64,000 nucleotides of DNA from Callaeas wilsoni (Eukaryota > Chordata > Aves > Passeriformes > Callaeidae), in NCBI GenBank assembly GCA_013398955.1, contig VWPU01003140.1:1-64000 (forward strand), read 5' to 3'. Shown one piece after another: positions 1-11,000 of this stretch. The first letter of the stretch is position 1. Each line of letters opens with the position of its first letter. Under the pieces are notes generated by a model. The model was given only the letters and a program-made list of their open reading frames with translations, did not search any database and was not told the DNA's origin. The translations under genes and the position numbers were made by a program.

Positions 1-900
1 TCCTCCTCCTCCTCCTTCTCCCTGCCTCCATCCTTCATCCATCCCTGCCTCCCAGCATCCCTCCCTCCCTCCTTCTGACCCAGCATTCTTCCTTCCTTCC
101 CTCCCTCTGACTCCCCATCTTTCCTTCCCCGCTCCCTCCCTCTGCCCTCTCTCCATCCGCCCTTAATCTCCCCAGCCCCCCCCGCCCAGCCACCCTCCTG
201 TCCCGGCTGATGCAGCCACCCCCCTGCCCCAATTCCCCACTTCACCTAGTCTCTCTGGACTGAGCTCCAATCCTTCCTCACACTTCAGTCCCCCAGAAAC
301 AATCCATGATCCCTTCCTCTCCCCCTCAATCCTTTTCCAACTTCACAGTCTCTGCAAAAGACACCCAGTTATCCAAGATCCCACATGGCACCCTCAAACG
401 TCCATCCTGACACCCCAATTCCCTGCCTAGTCATCCTTGTCATCCTCTTCCTTAGATGCCTCCATCCCAACGTGACACCCCCAATCCCCTTTGCCACCCC
501 AGAGCTCCATGAGTCCCCGGGTACCATTCCAGTCCCTCAACACCCTCACTTGCTTTCTAATTGTCCATGACTTCCCAGTCCTCCACTGGGACATTGCTAT
601 AGCCCTTGGTCCCCATAATTCCCCTTGAACACCCGCCATCCCAACCAAACGCTCCCCAATCTCCCGCACCCCTTTCCTCTTCTTTGCCAGTCCCCATCCC
701 AACTCCAGTAACCCCAGTCCCCTTTGATGCCCCTAACTCCTTTACGTGCTTGACACCCAGTACCAGCGCAGCCCCTGACTCCTCCCCTAGCCCCATTCTC
801 TCTGCAGGGACTCTCCCCCCAGTTCCCTGTTGCTTGGCCCCATTCTGCTCTGCCCTGCACCCCCACAGCCCTTCAGCCAGCTGTCCCCCATGGCCACCCA
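1..900. repeat. Pyrimidine-rich low-complexity DNA
   Basis: The first 240 bases are almost pure C/T built from degenerate CCTCC, CATCC and CTTCC pentamers. From there to about 900 the strand stays C-rich, with loosely repeated CCCAATCCC and CCCCAGTCC phrases. This is degenerate simple-sequence DNA. Open frames here, on either strand, follow from the biased composition and match no family I know. Confidence 0.75.
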
Positions 901-1170
901 CCTGCCACCAAGCAGAGTCTGTCCAGGAGCCATGTGTGGAATGATGACCAAGGAGCCAGGCGAGGGCTGAGGGTTACTATCCATACCCTCTGTGTTACCT
1001 GCAAGGTTGGAGAACCACAGAGCTGGTGGCAAGAAAGTTGGCTGAAGGAGGAGGTCCTGTGGCGATGGGATGGTTCTGCTTTGGCTCTGATAAGTAGAGC
1101 AAAGTCACATGACCAGAAATTTGGAGGACACAGCAGCCAAAAAAGAGAAACTTGTCTGATTAAGGGCCAC
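901..1170. other. Intergenic, nothing recognised
   Basis: Unique-looking DNA between the pyrimidine-rich tract and the AT-rich block. No splice-flanked exon, RNA gene or repeat was recognised. Confidence 0.5.
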
Positions 1171-1700
1171 TGAAATATTAACACACTCCCTGCATATGCT
1201 AATAAGCTTAATGCTACCACGTATATACTGCCATACTCTCCACTTAAGTTGTGCTCTACATAACATAGGAGTAGGGGGAGAAATTTAGGCTGGATATAAG
1301 GAGTACAGGAATTTTACCTGGTTAGGAGGAAGACCCAAAAATACCTTGGAGACTGTCAATGGGCTACTCTCTTCTCCGTCCTCCCAAGTGGGGACACTTT
1401 TGTGGTAAGTTTCTGCATACAATTGCTATTATCATCGCCCTGGTTAGCACAACATTACTGTTACTGTTAGAGCTCTATTGCAACTGGTGCATTTATCAAC
1501 ACCAATTCTGTATCTGTATTTCTGCTGCTTCCATAAACTGCACTATTCATGAATCTGTGATTATGAGGGTTCTTATGGAATGTGACCAAACCTATGGTGT
1601 TGAATTAATAAGCTGCATTATTTGTGAAGCTGCACTCATGGAATTTCCTGCTGAACACGACCAGACCTACAGTGCCAAATTGGTCATAACCAGAAATTAA
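1171..1700 (+). mobile_element. Possible solo LTR or other degraded retroelement
   Basis: An AT-rich island stands out inside GC-rich DNA. It has a TATA-like GGATATAAGG near 1295 and a duplication of about 75 bp near its right end (1533-1681), a layout seen in the U3 part of some avian LTRs. I see no confident TG...CA termini, target-site duplication, primer-binding site or retroviral coding sequence. The 113-residue open frame at 1359-1700 is hydrophobic at first but has no recognised domain. The call rests on composition and layout only. It could equally be unique AT-rich DNA. Confidence 0.3.
1533..1681 (+). repeat. Two imperfect tandem copies of about 75 bp
   Basis: The copy starting at 1533 (ATAAACTGCACTATTCATGA) and the copy starting at about 1608 (ATAAGCTGCATTATTTGTGA) align along their length. 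Shared landmarks are CTGCA near the start, ATGGAAT in the middle, GACCAAACCTA versus GACCAGACCTA, and a closing GAAT versus AAAT. Divergence is substantial, so the duplication is old. Confidence 0.6.
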
Positions 1701-1749
1701 GCTCAGCTGTCCCCAGCCCTCTGACCTGTGAAGATCAGCTGGAACACAG

Positions 1750-3588
1750 GTGGGTTTATTTTCTCACAAATTTATTGCCCTAAAAGCAACACCTGGTACA
1801 AATGGGGCCAGCAGAGGGGTACTGTGACCCCCCGCACCCCCCACACCTCATCCCCGTTGTGACTAATCAGCCACCACAGCCCCGAGTCCCCTGCCACCCA
1901 TCCCGCTGGCCCTGCCAGTTTTAGGTCCCCTCCAGCCTTTGGTCCCCTCCATCTGGCTCGCTCGGAGGGCAAGGAGCGGGGGGACATTCCTGCCGGCACG
2001 GCCACCCCGCCAGCACCCCCGGTGTCCCAGCGGGCCCGCGGCGAGGGCCGGGGTGCCGGGGCTGTGCCTCTGGCCACCATCCCCAGGAGAGGGCACCAGC
2101 TGGCCGGGGAAAGCCGGCAAATGCGCCGCCACAGGCAGCGATGGCTTGGCCACGCGTGTCCTCCGCACGAACGTGCCGGGGGCGTGGGAGAGGAGCCACG
2201 GAGGCCCTGGGCAAGCCCGGGGTGCGGGCACGGGGAGCAGGGCGCCGAGATGGCAGGTCCTGGTGCGTCCTCCGAGCACCTCGAGCGAGGTCCTAATGGC
2301 TAAAACAGAGGCCGGGGCCGGCGCCCGGCTGTGCCAAGGGCTGCGGGGCCGCGGGCCGTGTCCCAGCCACAGCAGGTCCCGCAGCGTGGGTGCCCGACCG
2401 GGCCGCCACGCGTGAGGCTGTGGAGAGGGCGCCCTGTCGCGGTGCCGGGTCACGGTTCTCTGCCGAGGAGCCGCTTCGGGACGGCTGCAGATTTCACCAG
2501 CCGCTGCCCTTGACCGCATCTCTCACCCCGTGCCGGCCGCCCTGGACTTTCCCCGCTCCGGCGTCACGGTTGTTCCCTGGCTGTGGCTGCGGCGCAGCAC
2601 CGGCTACAGGTGGTGCCAGGCTGCACACAGCTCCAGGCTGTACCTGGTGCCGGGCTCTCCCACCGCAGCGGCGCAGCCTGTGGCGAGGACAGTCATCCCA
2701 TTGTGGCCACCTCCTGTCCGCTGGGAGCCCTTGGGCTCTGTTTGGTTTAACAGCCTTCAGGGCCACCCAGGTCTCACACAGGGCGGTTTGGTACAGACCT
2801 GCAGCTTGGGGCACGCAGAGCCTGGGGAAGGGCTCAGTCCCATTAGGACTTTGCTTGGCAGCACTGGGTAGGTTCTGCCCACCCCCATGCATGGAAAGTC
2901 GTGGAAGGAAGGGCCAGACCCTGCTCCCCATGGGCAGGATCTCGGGTGTGTCTGGTCCAGGTGTCCCGTGAAGGTTTGGCCGCATCCCTTGCCATCCACG
3001 TGCAGGGCTGTGCCCGGTCCCCTGACCCCTCGCCATCGTGTCTCAGGGCCAGCACTTCCCACTGCGAGGTCACTGGACGCAGCCATGTGGCTCTTGCCCA
3101 ACGGAGGGCGTTTGCTGGGTGGCTCCCATGCACCCCACGTCATTGGGAGCCACTGGCCAGGGCTGGCCTCGTGCCCCTGGCCCCTTATCAGGGGCATTGC
3201 TCAACAGCAGGCACAAAGTCGGGGGGCGGGGACCATGGCACTGCCTCGCTTCTGAGCCGTGGGTCTGGGGAACCCCCATTCCTGGGCATGTCTGGATTCG
3301 CCATGGGCTGGGGCCGGGCTGCTCGCTGCCAGCGGCACCCCCAGCTTTGTGGGGAGCCACCCGCACCACCGTGGCTGCCACTGCCGGCCCCCTCCCGCCT
3401 TGCTGAGCTGTGATATGCGGGACGGGGAAACTGAGGCACGGTCGCTTTGCGCAAAGTCGGGACGCGCTCCCTCCGGTTTTCGTGGCTCTCCCCGACCCAC
3501 GGGGTCCTAGCGAGGCACCTCCTTCCTTTTCTCTGGGGCTGCTGGGGGGCCCGGCCCAGCCCCGGCCCGGCAACCCCCGCCTCCTCCC
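1750..3588. other. GC-rich intergenic DNA upstream of PHGDH
   Basis: GC-rich, CpG-containing DNA with long open frames on both strands, as expected from composition. None resembles a known protein. On the minus strand two AATAAA hexamers lie at 1771-1776 and 1755-1760, so a minus-strand transcript could end here. I could not assign exons to such a transcript. Confidence 0.5.
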
Positions 3589-3818
3589 TCCCCCCGGGGG
3601 CGGGGGGGACGAGGGGGGGACCGGGCCGGCTGGGGCGGGGAGGGGAAGGAAGGAGGTGGGATTATGGAGACGGGACCCAATGAGCCCGAAAAACGTGCAC
3701 CGCTCGCAGCTCTTTTAGCGCGGCGGAGGGGCGGCAGCAGCCTCTCGGCGGCGTGCGGAGACAGCCGGCACCCCGGTCCCGTCCAGCCCATCCCCGTCCC
3801 GTCGGGCCCGCTCCCGCC
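3589..3818 (+). promoter_or_regulatory. PHGDH: PHGDH GC-rich promoter and 5' UTR
   Basis: The sequence shows dense G runs and a GC box (GGGGCGGGG, about 3632-3640). A CCAAT box lies at 3677-3681, followed by a GC-rich leader up to the ATG at 3819. There is no convincing TATA box. Sp1 sites and an NF-Y CCAAT site are known to drive the human PHGDH promoter, so this arrangement fits. The start site itself was not determined and is inferred to lie between the CCAAT box and the ATG. Confidence 0.65.
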
Positions 3819-6800
3819 ATGGCACTGGGCAAGCTGCAGAAAGTGCTGATCAGCGACAGCCTGGACCCCTGCTGCCGGGAGATCCTGCAGGCCGGCGGGC
3901 TGCGGGTGCAGGAGAAGCCCGGGCTGAGCAAGGAGGAGCTGCTGCGGGAGATCCGGGTGAGGCAGGGCTGCTCCCACGCGTGGGTGGGTGAGTGGGTGGG
4001 TGACTGCATGGGTGGGTGGGGACAGCTGCAGGCCGGCGGTCCCGGGTGGCAGCGGACCCTCTCGACCGGTCCCCGCCTCCCGTCTGATGCAAGAGCCCGG
4101 CCGGTTTCGCACGGCAGATCCCGGACCCCGGCAGCGACTGTCCCCATCCCGTGACCCACCCGGGGCCACCGGCCGCGGCCCTGGTCCCATTTGCCGTGTC
4201 TGTCACCCCTTAGGACTGCGATGGGCTCATCGTCCGCTCGGCCACCAAAGTCACGGCCGAGGTACTGGAGGCGGCAGAGAGGCTGCAGGTGGTGGGCAGA
4301 GCTGGCACCGGCGTGGACAATGTGGACGTGGAGGCAGCCACCAGGAAGGGCGTCCTGGTCATGAAGTAAGAGCAGTAGTGTGGGGACATCCGTGCCTGTG
4401 ATCTTGGGGAGGCTTCAATAGGGTGCCCTCCGCACCCATGGCACCCCTGGCACCACCCTGTGCGTCTCCATCCTCACGGGGCACAGACCCCTGCAGCCCG
4501 GGGGACACACAGCCCTGACACCACTCTCCATCCCCAGCACACCCACTGGGAACAGCCTCAGCGCCGCCGAGCTCACCTGTGGGATGATCCTGTGCCTGGC
4601 CAGGTCAGCACAAGGCGGGATGCAGACAGAGGTGTGCCCTACAGCCCCCTGCCCCCCACTGACCACAGCCTCCTTTTTAGGCAGATCCCGCAGGCAGCTG
4701 CCTCCATGAAGGAGGGCAGGTGGGACCGAAAGAAGGTAGGAGGCAGGTGAAGCGCCGCTGGGTGGTGGGTGCCCATGTGTGGCGTGCTCGCTCACCCTCC
4801 CTGTACTCCCCAGTACATGGGCATGGAGCTGAACGGGAAGACGCTGGCCGTGCTGGGGCTGGGACGCATCGGCAGGGAGGTGGCCACCCGCATGCAGGCT
4901 TTTGGCATGAAGGTGAGGAGATGGGGCAGGGAGGAGTGATGGGGAGCATAGACCTTCCTGGCCCAGCCAGAGCCACCTTGCCAGGCTGTAAGAGTGAGTG
5001 CCCACTCTGCCTCAGACCATAGGCTACGATCCCATCATCACTGCCGATGTCTCAGCCACCTTTGGTGTGGAGCAGCTGCCGCTGGAGCAGATCTGGCCCC
5101 TCTGTGACTTCATCACGGTGCACACGCCGCTGCTGCCCTCCACCACGGGTATGGGGTGGGCACGATCACAGGGAGGTTTGGGGAGAGCTGGGGCAGCCCC
5201 CTGCTGCTCACAGCCCTCCTTCTGCAGGGCTCCTGAATGACAGCACCTTTGCCAAGTGCCGCCGTGGCGTGCAGGTGGTGAACTGCGCCCGCGGTGGCAT
5301 CGTGGACGAGGGCGCGCTGCTGCGGGCGCTGCAGTCGGGGCAGTGTGGCGGGGCCGCCCTCGATGTCTTCACTCAGGTGAGCAGGACTGTGGGGACCCCC
5401 CGAGCTTGGCTTCGTCTCAGCATCACCTTAATTTTGCCCAAACCGAGGCAGGGCAGCCTGGCACACCCTGTGGGGCTGGGACCGGGAACAGCCCTTCTCA
5501 GCTTCCCTCCTTGCAAAGGAGGTGTGGTAAACGCCCCCTGCTCCAAGCTCTCAGGTGGGTGCTGGGAGCTGATGGCAGGATGAAACTGTGTCTGCAGGAG
5601 CCCCCAAAGGACCGTGAGCTTGTGAACCACCCCAACGTCATCTCCTGCCCACACCTGGGCGCCAGCACACGAGAGGCACAGAGCCGCTGCGGCAAGGAAA
5701 TCGCCATGCAGATCGTGGACATGGCCACGGGGAAGGGGCTGACCGGCGTAGTGAGTCCCCCTGCAGCACCTGACCTGCGTGCCTCAGTTACCCCAGCTGT
5801 AACCCATGGGTGCATTGGGAGCAATGCTCCATGTGGGATCCCTGGCAGGCTCTCACCGCTCACTCTCTCCTGCAGGTTAATGGGCAGGCTCTCAGCAAGG
5901 CTTTTGCACCCCAGACCAAGCCCTGGATCACCCTGGCCGGGGCCCTGGGCACGCTGCTGCGCACGGCGGGCAAGCAAGTGCAGGGTAGCGTGCAGGTCTG
6001 CACCCTAGGTGAGCCTGGGTGTGGGGACCCCAATGGGCAGGCAGGAGAACAGACAGACAGGAAGGTGGTTAACAGTGCGATTGGAGCCCTGGAGTGTGCA
6101 GGGATGGATGGGCGGATGCATTGGGTGGGTGGAAGGACCAGCCCCAGGCTGGCCACTGCACTGCGGGCCTGACCTGTCTGCTGCTGGGTCATCCACACCT
6201 CCTCCCTGCACCCCAGGGACACCCCTGAAGGAGGCTGGGAGCTACCTGACACCTGCCGTGGCCGTGGGCATGCTGGCTGGAGGGACACAGAAGGAGGTGA
6301 CCCTGGTGAACGCCACACTGCTGGCCCAGGAGGCTGGGCTGAAGGTGCGCGGACACCCGGGCTCTGCACCCCAGCCTGGTGCACCCTCCCCACCAAGCAG
6401 CAGGAGCCTGGGGACACCCTACCGGGCTGCTGATGCAGCACTCAGGCTGGGTGTTCCCTGCCGTGCCTCCGAGGACATCCCTTCCCTGCCCCCAGCCGCA
6501 CGCAGGACCTGGGCACTGAGTGGCCGTGTCTCTCTGGCAGGTCACAACCACCCACAGCGATGTGGCCCCCGAGCCCGACAGCAGCACTGGGCTGGTGCAG
6601 GTGTCCCTGCAGGGCACGCCACACCAGGTGACGGGGACGGTGCAGGGCAGCACCCCAGTCCTGCGGCACATCAACGGGGCCACCTTCAAGCAGCCAGCCC
6701 CGCTGTCTGGCCCTCTCCTCATCTACAGAGCCAAAGCCTCCGATGCCAGTGCTCTGGCCACGCTGACCGGTGAGTCCCTGTGTCAGCCCTGAGCTGCAGG

Positions 6801-7205
6801 GACAGCCTGGGGAGCCCCCGCACCCGACCTGGAGCTGAGCCCCTGCTGTACCAGATGTTGCCTGGAGAGATGGATGGACGGGGGGTTTGGCAGGGGGTTG
6901 TGTGATGCTGAGCAAAGGACTTGGGGTGGGGGAAGAAATGGCATCATGGACCTCTGGGGGTGTTGGGGTGGGCAGAGGCTCTGCTCCCTGCCAGGTGCCG
7001 GGGCAGTGGGGGAGCCTGTGGTCCCTAATCCCTGCCCTCCTCTCCAGGGCTGCTGAGCAAGGCGGGGGGCCAGCTCCTGTCCTACCACAGCTCCAGCACG
7101 GTGGCTGGGGAGCAGTGGAGCGTTGTGGGGCTCTCAGCCCCCCTGTCCAACCTCGGCGAGCTAAAGCCACATGTCACGGAAGTCTTCCAGCTCCACCTGC
7201 TGTAG
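3819..7205 (+). CDS. PHGDH: D-3-phosphoglycerate dehydrogenase (12 exons)
   Basis: Catalyses the first step of serine synthesis in the cytosol, oxidising 3-phosphoglycerate to 3-phosphohydroxypyruvate with NAD+. Coding exons are 3819-3956, 4214-4365, 4538-4603, 4681-4735, 4814-4912, 5016-5148, 5228-5376, 5598-5750, 5876-6008, 6217-6344, 6541-6769 and 7048-7205. All are flanked by AG/GT and sum to 1593 nt, giving 530 aa (human 533). The start [19 protein letters not shown] matches the vertebrate N terminus. The Rossmann GLGRIG lies at residues 152-157. Catalytic Arg236 (NCARGG), Glu265 and His283 (CPHLGAS) fall at the human numbers. The variable C-terminal ACT-type regulatory region ends the protein. 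No frameshift or stop was seen. Introns are short. The gene converges with HMGCS2. Confidence 0.97.
3982..4020 (+). repeat. GGGT tandem tract in PHGDH intron 1
   Basis: A run of TGGG units begins 25 bases after the exon 1 donor. Four GGG runs at 3982-3984, 3986-3988, 3994-3996 and 3998-4000 meet the simple G-quadruplex pattern. A second cluster lies at 4010-4020. It is on the transcribed-RNA sense strand. Confidence 0.7.
4085..4093 (+). promoter_or_regulatory. Candidate ATF4 (CARE) site in PHGDH intron 1
   Basis: TGATGCAAG fits the C/EBP-ATF composite element TGATGXAAX, through which ATF4 activates amino-acid synthesis genes. PHGDH is a known ATF4 target. The site is about 270 bp downstream of the ATG inside the CpG-rich 5' region. 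Nine-base matches occur by chance, so this is a candidate only. Confidence 0.4.
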
Positions 7206-7326
7206 ACCCCGACTGCTGACAAGGACTCTCCCCATGGCCGCAGCACCTGGACCCTCCCCCAGCTGGGGCAGCATTGCACATGGCCATCCCTGACCCCCAC
7301 ACTGGGTTTGGGGTGACCCCACATTC

Positions 7327-7332
7327 AATAAA
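7327..7332 (+). terminator. PHGDH: PHGDH polyadenylation signal
   Basis: Canonical AATAAA lies 122 bases after the PHGDH stop codon (7203-7205). It gives a short 3' UTR ending near 7350. Confidence 0.85.
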
Positions 7333-7349
7333 GGGTCTAGAAGGAGAGA

Positions 7350-7840
7350 GCATGTGGTGCCTTGTCTATGCGGCCCTTTGTCCTCAACCCCAAACCCCCT
7401 CCCTCCTGCCCCTGCTGCTCCCCGGCCCTGCTGCTCTTTGCTGAAGGGTGCAAAGGTCTCTGTGGCTGCCGAGGTCCTGTCTGGCACAGCCCCGTGCTGG
7501 GACATGGCCCAGAGAGCAGCGCTGCAGGGGGCATGAGCCCTCCCGTGAGCCACTGCGTCGCCTGCGCCCTCCTGCCCACGGGTTTTGCCATCAGGATGAT
7601 TTGATTTAATGATGTCATGGGGAAAATGCCATCTTGCGCCCCCCCCCACCCCAAACTTGAGACTGGGAGGTTGGGGCTTACTTGGCTCCCCCAAAATGTC
7701 AGGGCATACTCCCATGTCTAACAGCGCAGGTGGCCATGGAATAAATCCTGTAAGCATCTGTGATCTAGATTGATGGTTGTTAATTGGGAGGGACCTGGGG
7801 TGGGAGGAGACCACTCAAGACCAGGAGCCAGAGCCAGGCT
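7350..7840. other. Gap between converging PHGDH and HMGCS2 3' ends
   Basis: About 0.5 kb between the two inferred cleavage sites. It contains a C run at 7638-7646. No gene, RNA or repeat was recognised. Confidence 0.6.
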
Positions 7841-7862
7841 GCTGCCCCCTCCCATCCACACC

Positions 7863-7868
7863 TTTATT
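7863..7868 (-). terminator. HMGCS2: HMGCS2 polyadenylation signal
   Basis: TTTATT on the plus strand reads AATAAA on the minus strand, 189 bases past the HMGCS2 stop codon. It is the only canonical signal seen between the two genes on this strand and defines a 3' UTR of roughly 0.2 kb. Confidence 0.8.
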
Positions 7869-8056
7869 CCCCAGCACTGCCCAGATGTTTGCAGAAGATG
7901 CCACCATCTCCAACAGCTCTGGGACCCGAGTCACTGCTGGCCGTTCGCCAGCCATCCAAAGTGAACTTTCCCACACAGGCCAGCCCAGAATGCTGGGATG
8001 AACAGGGGAAAGAGATCATCCCCCTCCCCAGGGCTCACCACTCCGGTGATCCCACT

Positions 8057-11000
8057 CTAGATGGGCTTCCTGGCATATTCGCGGCGGTACTTGGAATCCA
8101 CCCGTGTCAGGTACCAGGTTCCAGGGAAGAGATCCGCCTGGGAGCCGTGGGGAGCGTGGTCGGCTGCAGGGAGAGGGCAGTGATGCTCGGGGGTGTTGTG
8201 GGGTCCCAGCAGGGCAGGGTCACATCCCCCAACCCCACTCACCCAAGTGATGGGTTTCCTCCCGTCGCTTCATGATCTCGGCGAAGTCCTGTGGGGCCAC
8301 GCGCTTGCGGGCGTCCAGGCGAGCGGGCAGGTCGGCCAGGCTGGAGACCAGCTTGTCCAGGGGCGAGCCTGGCAACGGGCACCCCGCGTGTGAGCTGGCA
8401 CCGCTGGCAGCCCTGGCCCCACAGCCCCACGCTGCCCTCCCTTCCCAGCCCCTCTCTTCGCTGGGGCTCACCTGGGGCTGCATCCTGCGAGACGCGGAAG
8501 GAGAACATGCTGGCGGCCAGTCCTGAGCCGTAGGAGAAGGCACCGATCCGGGAGCCGGCCAGGTCCCGTGCTGAGCACCTGCAGCCAGAGGTTAGGGGCT
8601 TAGAGGACATTTGGGCTGAGGGGGAGGTGGGGATACAGTGCTGTGGGGCAGAGTAGGGGGCTGCCTCCTTTGCAGGCAGGCAGATCCTTGGGGCCGCATT
8701 TCTGAGGGAGCGTAGCCCTAGAGTGCGGTGGTGCCAGGGAGCCTCAGGACGAGGCTTTTGTTCCCCTCAGAGCCTGTCTGTTCCCATGACTCCTTTCCCA
8801 TGGGGTCACTCATTCTACTGGGCATGACAACAGGGGTTTTCATCCTCCTGGTGATGACAGAAGGGCTTTATGCACTGGCCCAGCTTCAGCAAGCTGGGAT
8901 GAAAAGACTGGCAGGGAGATGGCCTGGAGCGGGATGCATCCAAGCTGGGGGTTGTGTGCTATGAAAGGATCAGGTCCCTGTTGAGGCAGGAGGAGATGAG
9001 GGCTGGGAGATGAATTCTGCCCCTCTATCCAGCCAGGGAGTGCCCTCCCCGAAATGACCTCCTCCCTCTCCCCAAGCCAGCATTTTGTGGGACTCACTGG
9101 GACAGGAGAGAGGCCAGGCAGCCATACATGGATGGTGTGTACATGTTGCCATTGCGAGAAGAGAGAAGCAGGGAGGGCTTGGTCTTCTGGTTGAAGATGT
9201 CCTGGCTGGCTGCCTGGAATGCCTTCTCCACCTCCTTGCTGGTGTAGGTGTCCTCCAGCTTCGCGCCGCTGCCCAGAGAGAGACCAGCTCGAACCCCAGA
9301 CCAGCACGGCCCTGGCTGGGCTGACGGGTGGGGGACACGGCACAGGGACCCACCGGAAGGACTGCAGCCCCTTGTAGAGGCCGGAGGCTGTGTCGGGGTT
9401 GGGGGAGGCCAAGAAGTCGTTCAGCAGCAGCCGCCCCACGGACTTCTGCACCAGCTTGCAGAAGGGGGAGTGGAAGATGATGTACTTGAACTCATCGAGG
9501 GTGAAGGGCCTCTGGATGCCAGCTGGGAGGCAACATGGTGTATATATATATGTATGTATATATATATACAATCAGTGTCCAGGGGGCTGCAGTGGGCACC
9601 TCGGGCATGCTGCCACTTACCCTGCTGCCACTGGGTCTCCGCCTTCCGTCGGTACACGGCGTAGCAGCGGTCCAGCGCCCGCAGGTAGCACTGGATGGAG
9701 AGCTGCCCGTCCACCACCGGGTACTCAGAGGACAGATTTGGCTTGTAGAAGTCGTAGGCATGCTCCATGTGGGTTCCACGCAGGCCTGGGGGCACGGGGG
9801 GAGCCGGCTGTCAGAGAGCATCAGGAGGTCCCAGCCCAATGGCAAACACCCAGGGGTGCTGCCTGCCATGCCACCCCTGGAATCCAGCAGCCTTCCCAAG
9901 TCACCCCACGGTGCTCACAGGGATGTGGCTAGCCAGCATCCTGGAGTGCCCAGCAGGCTCTGGCAGAGCCAGTGCTGCTGGAGCTGAGCAGCTCTGCCCA
10001 GGGCTGGGACATGGACGCATGGCCCCCAGGGACAGCACCCATCAGCTCGCCATCCCCAGGGTCTCCTGACACCGACCTCTCTCCAGCACCAGCGGGGCGT
10101 TGGGTCCCACCAGCATGGCGATGGCACCGGCACCTCCCGTGGGCCGCGCGCTCCCCGTGGCGTAGACAGCGATGTCCCCACACACCACCACGGCGTAGCG
10201 ACCTGAGGGACGACAGGGGGACTGGCAGGGCCATTAGCGGGAGGAAGCCTCCGTCCCTGGCCCTCGTGTGTTCCCATCTCCATGCTGCCAGGTGTCACAC
10301 CGAGATGGGCAAGAAACAGGGGTGACGGAGAGCCTGGAGGGGCAGTGGCTCCCTTTGCAGTTGGAGCATCTTTGGGTTTCAGGCCGCCTCCTGCCTCCTT
10401 CCCCTATCCCATGGCACCCAGCCAGCATCCAGCCCCATGGCATGGTCCCTGCCTCCTTCTCCTATCCCATGGCACCCAGCCAGCATCCAGCCCCATGGCA
10501 TGGTCCCTGCCTCCTTCTCCTATCCCATGGCACCCAGCCAGCATCCAGCCCCATGGCATGGTCCCTGCCTCACTCACCATCCCAGGCACTGGACTCCACC
10601 CAGGCGGCTGCATTGAAGAGTGAGGCCGTGCCTCCGTAGCAGGCATTGGTGGTGTCGATGCCCTCCACATCAGTGTTGCCAGAGTCATGGAAAAGTTGCA
10701 TGAGGACAGTCTTGACAGCCTTGGACTTGTCGATGACAGTCTCGGTGCCCACCTCCAGGCGGCCGATGGCATCCCAGGAGAGGCGCCCGCGCTCCACCAG
10801 CTGCTGCACCACGGTCAGGCACAGCGAGTTGATGTCCTCGTGGGCGGCACAGAAGCCCATCTGCTTCTGGCCCAGGCCCCGTGTGTACTTGCCGGCCTCC
10901 ACGCCATCAAACCGCTCCAGCTCCTCCTGATCCACGTACTGGGCAGGGAAGTACACCTCCAGGGCCAGGATGCCCACGTCCTTGGGCCAGGCACCTGTCC

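Noticed and set aside
5256..6008. 250-aa plus-strand frame in PHGDH
   Set aside because: Out-of-frame reading of PHGDH exons 7-9 and their introns.
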